Shown: in pieces, positions 8,038 to 16,509 of the stretch
Position numbering within the stretch: position 1 is the stretch's first letter
Layout of the letters: every line of letters starts with the position of its first letter
Origin: Rhodospirillaceae bacterium
GTDB taxonomy: Bacteria; Pseudomonadota; Gammaproteobacteria; Steroidobacterales; Rariloculaceae
Reading direction: 5' to 3'
Assembly: GCA_002718345.1 (NCBI GenBank)
Contig: PBDA01000016.1
Location: 1-64,000 of the forward strand
DNA length: 64,000 bases
Translations under genes and position numbers: made by a program
The notes under the pieces: model-generated
Seen by the model: the letters and a program-made list of their open reading frames with translations, nothing else
Told to the model about the DNA's origin: nothing
Database searches by the model: none

Positions 8038-8364
8038 TTAGTATTGTGCTTTATACAAGTTAACAATTGTGACCCCGATCACAATTAGAAATAATCCGGT
8101 AATGGTTTGCCAATTCAGTGCTTGTTTATAAAAAATATAACTCAATATTGCTACTGAAAATACTCCTATACCTGCCCAGGAAGCATACACAATAGACAGG
8201 GGTAGTTTTTGAGAAACAAGAGCAAGAAAATAAAAAGATAACCCATATGAGGCAAACAAAATAGAAGTCGGAAGTGGCTTTGTGAAATTTTGTGATGTAG
8301 GAAGTAACATTGTTCCCAACACCTCAAATGCAATTGCTGCGAAGAGTATTACATAGATATACAT
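8038..8364 (-). CDS. Small multidrug resistance (SMR) family transporter
   Basis: The 108-residue protein has four transmembrane helices and the essential membrane-embedded Glu14 (AFEVLGT). The Tyr/Trp-Gly pattern YASWAGIGVF in helix 3 is typical of the EmrE/QacE branch. These proteins work as antiparallel dimers, exchanging protons for cationic drugs, guanidinium or compatible solutes. It is monocistronic, so the paired Gdx/EbrAB heterodimer arrangement is not present. Substrate is uncertain. Confidence 0.9.
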   Translation of the reverse strand: MYIYVILFAAIAFEVLGTMLLPTSQNFTKPLPTSILFASYGLSFYFLALVSQKLPLSIVYASWAGIGVFSVAILSYIFYKQALNWQTITGLFLIVIGVTIVNLYKAQY

Positions 8365-8549
8365 TGGGTCTTGAAATAGTTAGATAGTTTTGTCATCTGC
8401 TCTTCCAGGGGGCGCTTTTAGCTATATCCCAATTTTATTGCTGTCACCTCTAAAGTTAATCAAGTAAAAAGAATAGTGTGTATTAGCCTGATAGCCAAAT
8501 TCTTTAATTCAACCTTTACTAAATAGCACTCTAATGTTTTTATACACAT

Positions 8550-9443
8550 ATGAATACGACTACAGAAAAGATACTTGTACTTAATGCTACGGGCAAGGCT
8601 GGAGGCAATGTTTGCCGTGCATTGATTGAATCAGGGTTTGATGTATATGGCACAACCAGGGCAAATAAAAAATCTCTGGTTGATAAGGGCATCAAACCGG
8701 TGTTGTGTAATTACACAGTAAGGTCCGATATTGAAAAAGCCCTTCAGCAGACTGGTGCTAAGAAAGTCTTTGCGATGACCGATTATTTTGGTGCGGCTAA
8801 ATCAAATGCTGATGAAGAGATTCGCCAGGGACAAAATGCTATTAATGCTGCCAAGGCTGCCGGTGTGGATCATTATATATTTATGAGTGTTGCAGATGCT
8901 GAATTTTTTAACGAGCATGTTAAACACTTAAAAGCAAAACCTATTTTAGAGCAATACCTGCATGATTCTGGTATTCCATATTCAATTCTTAGGCCCTGCG
9001 CATTTTTCGAGAATTTTGATGATCCCTCAAATTGGAATCCATTAAAAAAAGGTGTGGTTAAGTTTTTAACAGACAAAAATTGCAAATACTGCGCAACCTA
9101 TGACATTGGTCGTGCTGCGTCTATTTGCTTTAAAAATCCTAGTGATTGGCTTGGTAATACTCTTGACGTAATTGGTTGGCAAGGAAACTTGTCACAGGTG
9201 GCTGAAGCCTTGTCTAAGGTCAGTGGAATTCCTGTAAAAGCTAAATTGGTAATGCCAAAATTTTTACGTAGCTTATTTCTTAAAGATTTGCATCACATGT
9301 TTTTGTATTACGAGGTAGAAAAAGGACCGAGAGGAACTCCAGAGGATTTTAAAAAAATCTTACCAGATGCCTTATCAGCAGAAGATTGGTTTCGCTTTCA
9401 TGGACAATATTCAAATGGAGAAAAGATTATTGTTGAGAGGTAG
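8550..9443 (+). CDS. NmrA-like NAD(P)-binding protein
   Basis: The 297-residue cytoplasmic protein starts with a Rossmann motif, NATGKAGGNV, a variant of the GxxGxxG loop of atypical short-chain dehydrogenases. It is followed by YGTTRANKKS, where the arginine suggests NADP binding. Downstream, AAGVDHYIFMSVADA and YSILRPCAFFENF match the NmrA/HSCARG family, where the catalytic Tyr-x3-Lys is usually lost. Such proteins act as redox sensors or as reductases of small substrates. It is a lone gene, divergent from the SMR transporter. Confidence 0.8.
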   Translation: MNTTTEKILVLNATGKAGGNVCRALIESGFDVYGTTRANKKSLVDKGIKPVLCNYTVRSDIEKALQQTGAKKVFAMTDYFGAAKSNADEEIRQGQNAINAAKAAGVDHYIFMSVADAEFFNEHVKHLKAKPILEQYLHDSGIPYSILRPCAFFENFDDPSNWNPLKKGVVKFLTDKNCKYCATYDIGRAASICFKNPSDWLGNTLDVIGWQGNLSQVAEALSKVSGIPVKAKLVMPKFLRSLFLKDLHHMFLYYEVEKGPRGTPEDFKKILPDALSAEDWFRFHGQYSNGEKIIVER

Positions 9444-9468
9444 TACATATTAAGAGGGAAGAGGATTG

Positions 9469-9714
9469 TCATTCATTCACCCACTCTCTACAACCGCTAT
9501 TGCCGTTAACGTCAACAGTTGCTGTTTGACCAGCTAATCAAATTGTTCTCCCACCCTGTGTTGAGACGGCGCGTGAAAAAGCTGGTAATTCTCCACGTTC
9601 ATCGATGACATACTCCTTTTCTACAGGATCAGCAATGGCTATAACGGGAATAAATATCGCAATAAGAAGACAAGCTAATTTTTGTAGTTTTTCTTTAAGA
9701 TTTTCATAAGTCAC
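9469..9714 (-). pseudogene. Decayed exported RidA/YjgF-family gene
   Basis: Reading from GTG 9714 gives a hydrophobic signal sequence ending near AIAD. It continues as a typical exported RidA N-terminus, ending in PAFSRAVSTQGGRTI. The next codon, 9538-9540, is TGA where related proteins have Trp. The frame then continues LAGQTATVDVNGNSG, clearly still RidA family, and ends at 9469 after 22 further codons. The remaining two thirds of the domain is missing. It therefore has a nonsense mutation plus a 3' deletion. A functional exported RidA relative is present at 6719-7165. Family recognition rests on the GGRTI(W)LAGQTA strand pattern. Confidence 0.7.
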
Positions 9715-9842
9715 TCTTGGTTTGATAGTTATGAGTTTAATTTGTTAGTGATATCCTATAAATAGTATTGAATTAAGGTGTTTTAGTTTGAAGTTTTTCG
9801 AATATTAGTTGTTAGTCTGAGTAGTTATAGAACCAAAAAAAG

Positions 9843-10067
9843 ATGGAGAGTCTGATTTTTACTAAATTAATGAGAATGCTAGGGATTGTTTTTTTCTTTT
9901 CTGGCGTTTTTGTTGTTATTTTTTTTCTTGCGTTATGGGTTACAGGAAATTTAGCTTATGGTCTTCTTCTTGTAGCCATTTTATGCTGGATATTCGCTTT
10001 TTTTATATTTACGGTTCTACAAACTCAAATCAAAAAAGACTGTGTAGAAATTAAAGAGAAGATGTAG
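9843..10067 (+). CDS. Small two-helix membrane protein
   Basis: The 74-residue protein has hydrophobic helices at about 11-34 and 37-59 and a charged tail (QTQIKKDCVEIKEKM). The ATG at 9843 follows an A-rich stretch with no clear Shine-Dalgarno. Its last 17 bases overlap the end of the convergent M48 gene. No family is recognised. Confidence 0.5.
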   Translation: MESLIFTKLMRMLGIVFFFSGVFVVIFFLALWVTGNLAYGLLLVAILCWIFAFFIFTVLQTQIKKDCVEIKEKM

Positions 10068-10821
10068 ATTTTGTTTGAAGTTCCTTTATTGCATTATCAA
10101 ATTGAGCAAGACGTTCGGGGCCAACTGGATGAGTATCAAAAAAAGAAGATCTTGTTCTCGCGTCTTCATTATTTTTTGCCATATGCAATATTACTTCTCT
10201 AGCTTGAGTTAAATTAAAGTTGGCAGCTGAGAGTATGTGTATTGCAATAAGGTCTGCTTCTGATTCTTGTGCTACAGAATAGGTTTGGTTAGCAATGTAG
10301 CCACCTGCATTTGCCCCCGTATCAACATCACCAGCAATAACAGCACCTAAAACGGCACCTACCAATCGGCCTACTAAAATATTAGTGCTGCTTTCATTAA
10401 TATGATTGAGTATATGATGGCTCAGTTCATGTGCCAGGACCAAAGCGACTTCATCAATATACAAAGTTTGTTCAATTATTCCTTTATAAATAACTATCTT
10501 GTCCGATCCGGTAGCATAGGCGTTAAATTCGTTATTCTCTTCAACCGTTACTTGCCAGTTTCTGCATGATGCACTACTTCTTTCCGACAGGTCATTGCAC
10601 ATGGATTGTGCTTTTGGTTTTAATTGTTCCATCACGCGCTCAATAATAGCTCTTGCTTCAGGCATAGATACGCTTTTTGTTGGTCTGAGGCTCGCTGAGT
10701 TTATTTCATTAATAGCACTTGAGATGTTCTCGTTTGTAGGTGCAGGCAACCGATAAGATGGGGCGGTACAGGCAATTAAGAGCACAAATAATAGATAACA
10801 AAAAGTGTGTCTAAATTTCAT
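10051..10821 (-). CDS. M48-family lipoprotein metalloprotease
   Basis: From ATG 10821 (preferred over 10845 because it gives a compact signal with lipobox LLIAC, Cys18) the product is 256 residues. The zinc-protease signature is His131-Glu132-Leu-Ser-His135. The third ligand is Glu186 in QESEAD, and Arg/His residues of the C-terminal THPVGPERL complete the site. It is a periplasm-facing peptidase of the BepA/LoiP/YcaL type, likely acting in outer-membrane protein quality control. It is closely similar to the truncated gene at 2-481 but lacks about 20 residues in the linker. The copies lie on opposite strands. Confidence 0.92.
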   Translation of the reverse strand: MKFRHTFCYLLFVLLIACTAPSYRLPAPTNENISSAINEINSASLRPTKSVSMPEARAIIERVMEQLKPKAQSMCNDLSERSSASCRNWQVTVEENNEFNAYATGSDKIVIYKGIIEQTLYIDEVALVLAHELSHHILNHINESSTNILVGRLVGAVLGAVIAGDVDTGANAGGYIANQTYSVAQESEADLIAIHILSAANFNLTQAREVILHMAKNNEDARTRSSFFDTHPVGPERLAQFDNAIKELQTKSTSSL

Positions 10822-10887
10822 TTTTGTTTGAAATAGGAATCTCATATTATTTGTCAGATACGATTTAGCTTGAATAGCTAGTTAAAT

Positions 10888-11214
10888 TTACTGGGTAAGC
10901 AGTTCTGCAAATACCCAGTATTCAACGGCACTGACAACTAACCTATCTGGTTGTTGTTTGCATAGTCCCAGTACTGATGAGTACATCTCTTCATTAGAGA
11001 GTTCGGCCGCAATATCCCCTCTACCATATTCCCCGCTAATTCTTGTTAAAAACCCATGTATCCAACTGATATAACTAAATCTATCCAGTTGATCTCCTGA
11101 CAGATCATCTTCAATCATTTCTCCACACTGCCGGGTTCCATACCCAAATGCTGTTTGGCCTGAAGCGCTAATTGAAAATATCAGCAGTAAGAATATAACG
11201 AGTGTTTTTATCAT
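10888..11214 (-). CDS. Small secreted helical protein (Rap1a/HdeA-like pattern)
   Basis: The 108-residue protein has a signal peptide ending near ASG-Q (residue 20). The mature domain is all-helical with two cysteines (TRQCGEM and LGLCKQQP) that would form a disulfide. The spacing, with WIHGFLTRI between them and AVEYWVFAEL at the end, resembles Rap1a/HdeA-type small periplasmic proteins. The match is by eye. It is co-directional with, and 31 bp downstream of, the MORN-variant gene. Confidence 0.6.
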   Translation of the reverse strand: MIKTLVIFLLLIFSISASGQTAFGYGTRQCGEMIEDDLSGDQLDRFSYISWIHGFLTRISGEYGRGDIAAELSNEEMYSSVLGLCKQQPDRLVVSAVEYWVFAELLTQ

Positions 11215-11244
11215 TATTATGTTTTTTCAAGAATTAACTAGATC

Positions 11245-11757
11245 TTAAGGGTTTGTTATGTGAATTAATATTCCATTTTTGTAATGGCGTCTTTGTTGCA
11301 GAGCTCCTGTAACGGTAAATATATTTTCAAGGCCATCACGCTTACCCTCTATAAAATTTACTCTACTTAATAGTGTGCCATTTAGATGAAATATTTCACT
11401 TAAACCATGGGCTTCTCCGCCTTGATAATCTTGTGTTGACTGGACCTGACCTCCTTCATAAAACCATTTGTGCTTACCTTCCCTTACACCATCAATGTAA
11501 TGTCCTTTCGCGTACAAATAACCATTTTTATTAAATTTTTTTGAGAGTCCCTGTTTTTTTCCATTGATATAATTTTCTTCTGATTTTAGTTGACCATTTT
11601 CGTGAAAAGACAGGAGGATGCCTGAAAGAAGTTTGGTAGATAACTGATGGTAAACGAGGCCATTCCTAGTTATCGTTTCAATTTCAGATATAGCGTCTTG
11701 GGAGTAAATAATGTTACTCGCAAGCATCAATGAGAGAGTATGAATTAATTTAAGCAT
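11245..11757 (-). CDS. Exported MORN-variant (MORN_2/YwqK-like) repeat protein
   Basis: The frame opens at 11784, but ATG 11757 gives a clean signal peptide (LTLSLMLAS type, cleavage near IYS). The mature part contains about five repeats of 22-23 residues with the pattern (F/Y)-x-N-G-x-L-x3-x-x-Y-x-(N/D)-G-x-(K/R)-x-G, for example HENGQLKSEENYINGKKQGL. This is the MORN_2 family, a beta-hairpin solenoid. Members include antitoxin-like YwqK and many surface proteins, so function is unclear. No toxin gene is adjacent. Confidence 0.8.
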   Translation of the reverse strand: MLKLIHTLSLMLASNIIYSQDAISEIETITRNGLVYHQLSTKLLSGILLSFHENGQLKSEENYINGKKQGLSKKFNKNGYLYAKGHYIDGVREGKHKWFYEGGQVQSTQDYQGGEAHGLSEIFHLNGTLLSRVNFIEGKRDGLENIFTVTGALQQRRHYKNGILIHITNP

Positions 11758-11784
11758 CAGCTTTATTCGATGTGCTCTTATCAC

Positions 11785-12210
11785 TTCTAATTCTCGATTA
11801 GTACGAATAATAATTAACTATGCTCTAGTTTTCCCTATTAATCGCCGAATATGCAAAATTATTTATATTTCCAGCTAATATTCTCTATAAATAAAGCACC
11901 CCAATATTCACATAAACTCATATCTCGAGTAAGTTTTGTGTGTTATTTAGTTTTTGAGTAAGTCTGAATTAAACTAAATCTAAAGTTAACTTTTGTTGTT
12001 AAAACCATATAAGACAATAATTTATAAAAATATCTTTATGTTAATTATAAGTTTTTAGGAGATATCTTTTCAGGTTGTTTAATTTGGTTATTTTTAATTT
12101 GAAGTGATTACCCCATCTTTAATAAACAATTTTTCCTTTGGAATGGTATTCTCGAAGATACTAGACTGAACTAGAAAGAGTAAAAGCGGAACCTTTCAGG
12201 AGATTCATCA
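11785..12210. other. 426-bp AT-rich intergenic region
   Basis: No gene is visible on either strand. It separates the divergent MORN-variant and lipoprotein/secreted-protein genes and must contain both promoters. The only structured element seen is the perfect 12-bp palindrome AAAGTTAACTTT at 11982-11993. The lipoprotein at 12211 has a good AGGAG ribosome-binding site. Confidence 0.5.
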
Positions 12211-12681
12211 ATGGAGAAGAGCTTATTTTTAACCGGCCTTAGACCGTTCAAGTGGGGCATGGTATTCATGGGTATCATGTTGGCTGTTGGTTGCGGAGGT
12301 GGTAGTAGCGGTGGGGGAACTACTGCTTCATCAGATACAACGCCTACTGCATTTACATTTACGGACCAGACTGGGGTTGCAAAAAGCACAGAAGTAACCT
12401 CCGCGGCAATAACAGTAGCTGGTATAGATGCTGCTGCTGCTATTTCTATTACAGGTGGAACATATCAAATAGGTAGTGGTTCTTTTACCAGTTCTGCTGG
12501 CACTGTAACCAATGGTCAAACTGTCAAAGTTAAGCATACAAGTTCTAGTAGTGGCGGCACAGCTGTTAATACTGTGCTTACTATTGGCGGTGTTTCCGAC
12601 ACTTTTACTTCAACAACTGTCGCTGATCCTGTATCTGGTATAGCACTTCCAAGTGAAATAGATATTGTTGAAACAAGCTAA
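12211..12681 (+). CDS. Lipoprotein with a beta-sandwich repeat-like domain
   Basis: The 156-residue protein has a long n-region, a hydrophobic stretch and the lipobox AVGC followed by a Gly/Ser linker. The mature domain has the pattern PTAFTFTDQTGV, then TSAAITVAGI, AISITGGTY and NGQTVKVKH. I recognise this as a roughly 90-residue beta module found in secreted proteins of marine Gammaproteobacteria, but cannot name the family. AGGAG lies 9 bases before the ATG. It is 12 bp upstream of the 920-residue secreted protein, so the two form an operon and the lipoprotein may anchor or chaperone the larger product. Confidence 0.65.
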   Translation: MEKSLFLTGLRPFKWGMVFMGIMLAVGCGGGSSGGGTTASSDTTPTAFTFTDQTGVAKSTEVTSAAITVAGIDAAAAISITGGTYQIGSGSFTSSAGTVTNGQTVKVKHTSSSSGGTAVNTVLTIGGVSDTFTSTTVADPVSGIALPSEIDIVETS

Positions 12682-12693
12682 GGATTAAGTGAG

Positions 12694-15456
12694 ATGAAAA
12701 TGAAAATATTTATAGGATTGATAGCTTTATTTTCGCTATCGACTGGAGTGGTTTCAGCACAGACAGCCTTTGAAACTGACGAGACAGATTTCTATGTTGA
12801 TAACCAAACAAATGAATCTCTGGCTTTTGTAAACATGCTGATTTGTTACATGAAAGCAATGGCTCCTGACAAAATGGTCAATTTAGGGGCTTATATTGCT
12901 ACTGTTTATATGGATGAATGCGAAAAAGAGGATACCTCTTCCTCGGATCAGGCTTCGGCTACGCCAACCTCAGCCCAATCTGCCAGTAATGCGGGCTCTG
13001 AAGCGACGTCAGGCGGTCAAGGCAATCAAGGCAAGGATGTTGATACCAACACCGTAAATGTGACAAGAGCAGATAATAGCTCTCCGATGATTGCCAAAGT
13101 TTGGGTTAACATGGATGAAGAGGAAGCGCAGCAAGAAGGAGACTCGCCTGAACCTGCGATGAATATTTTCGTAAAAGCTGAACAATCAGAGGGACCATCT
13201 GATTCGAAAAGGTTTGGTGTCTTTAAGATGGTGGGCACCTATTTGATTGGCAAGGATTTTACGCCTGGACCTGGTATGGATGCTATACCTGCTGGTACCA
13301 AGATGGGTGGTATGTACCTGGAGGCCGATGGCAATACGGTAAAGTTTCGTGAGGAGACCATGATGGGTCCACCCGAGGCCCTCACAGCTACCTTTACAAC
13401 TGACGGGGTTAGTGGCGTCTATAACCAGGAAACAGAGGTTCCTTATGGTGGTGACTACGCTCAATTACAATTAGTCAGTAAATTTGCTATTAGCAATTCG
13501 GCAAAAGTTTACTGTTCAACGCTCCTTACCGCTAAACGAGTTGATTACGAAAATCCCGATTCCGATGGTCTGCCAGCGCTTATTGATTACACGCCGACAG
13601 GTAGTGATGGTCTGACAACTGATGAGGTTTGTTATTCAACAGCAATAGCGGATGCCAAGAGAAATGTCTGGCGATATGGTGTTTATAAACAGGATGGATC
13701 CAGATTCGAAGTAGGTCAGGGCGGTTTTCCGATGAAGGCTTCAGTGACAGTGGATGGTGCTCAGCAGACTATTCATGCATGGGCTGACTACTGGGGTGTG
13801 CATTTCGATGAGCGATACTCAAACGAAGTTAAGTTTATTGGTGATAGTAGTCCTACGACATTTACTAAGGAACAGTTTGCCGGAGAAACTGGGACTCCCC
13901 CGACCTATCAAATCAAGCGTGCCAATGCGAGGATTGAGAAGGTTGAGAAAAGTTATGTTGCGTTAGAGTCTTTACATAAGGCCAACGTTGTGATGTGGGT
14001 TGATAAGTGGGACACGAATTGGAATTCAAAATACGAAACATTAGGGTTTACAGGTTCTAGTGCTGAATATGCCGGTTCGTACAATAAAGATAATCAAACT
14101 TGGAGCTTTGATAAGAAAATAACCTTTGATTCTGGTTACAACGAAACAACTTTGGGTACCCCAATTACTTTTACTAATGCGCAGTGGGTGTCCACTATGG
14201 CAAGGACTTATGGTGGTGGAAGTGATACCTGGACTGAAAACAGGAGACTTTGGCTTTGGTCGCGAGATGAGCAAAAAGGTTATGAGGTAGGTAAAAAATC
14301 TCTTGAAAATCCTACAGATGGTACGTCAACAAATGGAATACCTGTAGAAACAGTGACCACACTGACGCCAGCTAATTTTCCAAGCACATTGTATTGTGTA
14401 GACCGTTGCACAACGGCTGCAAAATTAACTGCTACCGTCAATGCAGCAAAGGCTGCCAGCTCTGAAGGTTCAACAGTTGTCAGTCCATATGACGCAGATA
14501 ATTGGCAGATCATTCAAAGTGGTTCAGATGCAGGTAACTGGTTCCCAGGGATTCTCGCTACTAATGTCAAAACCTATACTATTTCTGGGGTTCAGGTTCT
14601 TGATAGCACGAACACTGAAATTATGTTTCCTGCAGATGTTACTAAACCAGAAGAACAGCTGAAGAAGTCGGTCTTTCAATGGCCATGGGGATCAACTAAC
14701 GAGCTTCAGTGGGGTGTTGGCACGGGCCGACTACTTGCCTCAACGACTGATCTTGACAAGCTAGAGTGTGAAAAAGATTCTGGTGGAGATTATAGGGATA
14801 CTCATCCGACGTTTTCTGCTTCAGCAAAGCGCTATTGCCCGGATAAGCTCTATGAAGATGGCAGCACAATCACTACTTGGTATAATCTTCGTTTCGGTGC
14901 TAACCGTTGGGATCGACAAAAGTATTTGACCGACCAAAGCACTAGCCAAGATGTTGTTTTTACTCCACCAACTACCCTTTACTATACAGTGCCTGATGAG
15001 GCTAAGTATGGTGATGATCGTGGTAAAAAAATTCGCCTCGACTATCAGGGTTTTGGCGAACTTCATGGTATTCCTGGTGAGGTTATTAATACCCTAACCG
15101 GTGAGAGCCTTGGTCAATACTATTCAGGTGAATGGAACGATAATTTACGTTATACGCATCGATTCATCATCGAGAAGGATGCCGCGGGTAATGACCCGAC
15201 TGTAACAACAGGTGGAGCTAGCCCAACAACCTATAAAGTTAAGGCTTTAGAAGGAGAGGAGTGGCTGACTCTTAAAACATCTGCTAAAGGCACTCTTACG
15301 TATACAGGTACAGCTTCAGATATGCCTGCTTCAAGTGTACTTGAAGATGTACACCCAGGTGCTACTGGTGGTGGTATAGGAGCTGAGCCAACTACAGGAT
15401 TGGTTAATGATGGTAAGGCAGCTGTTATTCATGGCACAAAGGTAATTGCTGATTAA
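12694..15456 (+). CDS. Large secreted protein of unknown function (920 aa)
   Basis: A signal peptide ends at VSAQ (residue 23). Residues about 85-125 form a Ser/Ala/Gly/Gln linker. The remaining 800 residues are acidic, beta-rich and aromatic, with many Thr/Gly/Asp/Tyr/Trp and only a few cysteines, some paired (LICYMK...MDECEK, LYCVDRC). I see no catalytic motif, repeat family, LPXTG or PEP-CTERM tail, so it is more likely a surface or released structural/binding protein than an enzyme. It is the second gene of a two-gene unit with the lipoprotein at 12211. A strong hairpin terminator follows at 15501-15533. Function is not assigned. Confidence 0.7.
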   Translation: MKMKIFIGLIALFSLSTGVVSAQTAFETDETDFYVDNQTNESLAFVNMLICYMKAMAPDKMVNLGAYIATVYMDECEKEDTSSSDQASATPTSAQSASNAGSEATSGGQGNQGKDVDTNTVNVTRADNSSPMIAKVWVNMDEEEAQQEGDSPEPAMNIFVKAEQSEGPSDSKRFGVFKMVGTYLIGKDFTPGPGMDAIPAGTKMGGMYLEADGNTVKFREETMMGPPEALTATFTTDGVSGVYNQETEVPYGGDYAQLQLVSKFAISNSAKVYCSTLLTAKRVDYENPDSDGLPALIDYTPTGSDGLTTDEVCYSTAIADAKRNVWRYGVYKQDGSRFEVGQGGFPMKASVTVDGAQQTIHAWADYWGVHFDERYSNEVKFIGDSSPTTFTKEQFAGETGTPPTYQIKRANARIEKVEKSYVALESLHKANVVMWVDKWDTNWNSKYETLGFTGSSAEYAGSYNKDNQTWSFDKKITFDSGYNETTLGTPITFTNAQWVSTMARTYGGGSDTWTENRRLWLWSRDEQKGYEVGKKSLENPTDGTSTNGIPVETVTTLTPANFPSTLYCVDRCTTAAKLTATVNAAKAASSEGSTVVSPYDADNWQIIQSGSDAGNWFPGILATNVKTYTISGVQVLDSTNTEIMFPADVTKPEEQLKKSVFQWPWGSTNELQWGVGTGRLLASTTDLDKLECEKDSGGDYRDTHPTFSASAKRYCPDKLYEDGSTITTWYNLRFGANRWDRQKYLTDQSTSQDVVFTPPTTLYYTVPDEAKYGDDRGKKIRLDYQGFGELHGIPGEVINTLTGESLGQYYSGEWNDNLRYTHRFIIEKDAAGNDPTVTTGGASPTTYKVKALEGEEWLTLKTSAKGTLTYTGTASDMPASSVLEDVHPGATGGGIGAEPTTGLVNDGKAAVIHGTKVIAD

Positions 15457-15500
15457 TAGTGATAAAAAGTTGATGAATTGACTTGTAATCAGTTCTTGGT

Positions 15501-15533
15501 AAAAAATTTGGCGCCTTTTTAGGCGCCAAATTT
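15501..15533. terminator. Bidirectional hairpin terminator
   Basis: A perfect 12-bp stem AAATTTGGCGCC / GGCGCCAAATTT has a 6-nt loop (TTTTTA). On the minus strand the stem runs into six T residues, an intrinsic terminator for the convergent gene ending at 15687. On the plus strand it lies 48 bp after the 920-residue protein stop and can also end that transcript. Confidence 0.75.
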
Positions 15534-15686
15534 GTATGGAGGTTCCAAGAAAGTAAATCAGAATATATATAATTTTTTATGTTCTCAGATTCTGAAAAAC
15601 TTTTTTGAACAAATGTATGTTTAATATAAATTCGACGGTATAGGATTAAGATTTAGTACTATGTCAAATTGGGTATGGTATTGAGT

Positions 15687-16484
15687 CTAGATTATTTCTA
15701 GTTTGACTAGCGCTTCACAGCCTAAAAATACTGATCCGTCACTATCAAATATCAGTCCATCGACATAACGTTCAACTGCACCAAGGACGTTAGCAGGGGC
15801 CGTTGACTCAAGTTGTTGAAGAATAAGTTCTCCATGATTATCGATATCAAATTTTACAGTTACATCATGCTTACCTATAGATGTTATTCGTTCAAGTTCT
15901 TTTTTTAGTTGTGTTAGTTTTTCTGCTCGATTTAACGCATCTATTGGGCAATGTTCAGAAATTATAGGTGAGACTTTTGATTGCATAAGATTATCGTCAT
16001 TATTAATGTTTGCATCAGTATCTGATCTAATTGCATATGCCAGTTGTGATTCAAGGTTATGTATGTCGGCTCTAAGAATCTCTAGTGGTTTGATTATTGA
16101 GTCAAGCTTACTTTCTAAAGTATTCACTTTTGTTTCTGCGGAAACTACCTGAGCGTTTGTTATTGTAGTTGAGTCAGAAAGTTCGTCTATAACAGTCCTA
16201 AATGATTCTAGCTCTGAATTTACGCTACTTATATTCAGTTGTTGTTTATTCTCAATTTCGATGAGCCTGCCTATATAAGAGTTAATTAAATTATTAGAAC
16301 CGAGAATTTGGTCTTCAACACTTTTCAGTGTACTTGATGTTTCTTGAGATGCTGTATTCAAATGCGAGAAAACCCGCTCTTGTAGCTCATTTATTGTAGT
16401 AGCTGTATTTATTTGCAATAGGTAATGCGTAACCGTATTAGTGACCAATGTTAAGGTAATTATTATTGATACTGCTTTAAACAT
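15687..16484 (-). CDS. Membrane-anchored coiled-coil protein with TonB-C-like tail
   Basis: The 265-residue protein has one N-terminal hydrophobic helix (about 4-24). A long heptad-rich region follows, about 30-155, with many Leu/Ile/Val and Ser/Glu/Asn. The C-terminal 65 residues (HDVTVKFDIDNHGELILQQL, then VERYVDGLIF and ALVKLEI) show the strand-helix-strand spacing seen in TonB/TolA C-terminal domains. Two cysteines occur (HCPID, GCEAL). I infer an inner-membrane protein projecting into the periplasm. It lies 25 bp downstream of the TPR-like gene and probably shares its promoter. Confidence 0.55.
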   Translation of the reverse strand: MFKAVSIIITLTLVTNTVTHYLLQINTATTINELQERVFSHLNTASQETSSTLKSVEDQILGSNNLINSYIGRLIEIENKQQLNISSVNSELESFRTVIDELSDSTTITNAQVVSAETKVNTLESKLDSIIKPLEILRADIHNLESQLAYAIRSDTDANINNDDNLMQSKVSPIISEHCPIDALNRAEKLTQLKKELERITSIGKHDVTVKFDIDNHGELILQQLESTAPANVLGAVERYVDGLIFDSDGSVFLGCEALVKLEII

Positions 16485-16509
16485 TATATTTCTCCCTTAT
16501 ATTTAGCAG

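Noticed and set aside
9538-9540. In-frame TGA in the RidA-like frame as possible selenocysteine or recoded Trp
   Set aside because: RidA proteins have Trp here, the frame is also truncated at its 3' end, and other genes in the window use TGA as a normal stop (for example ruvA to ruvB neighbours and yebC).
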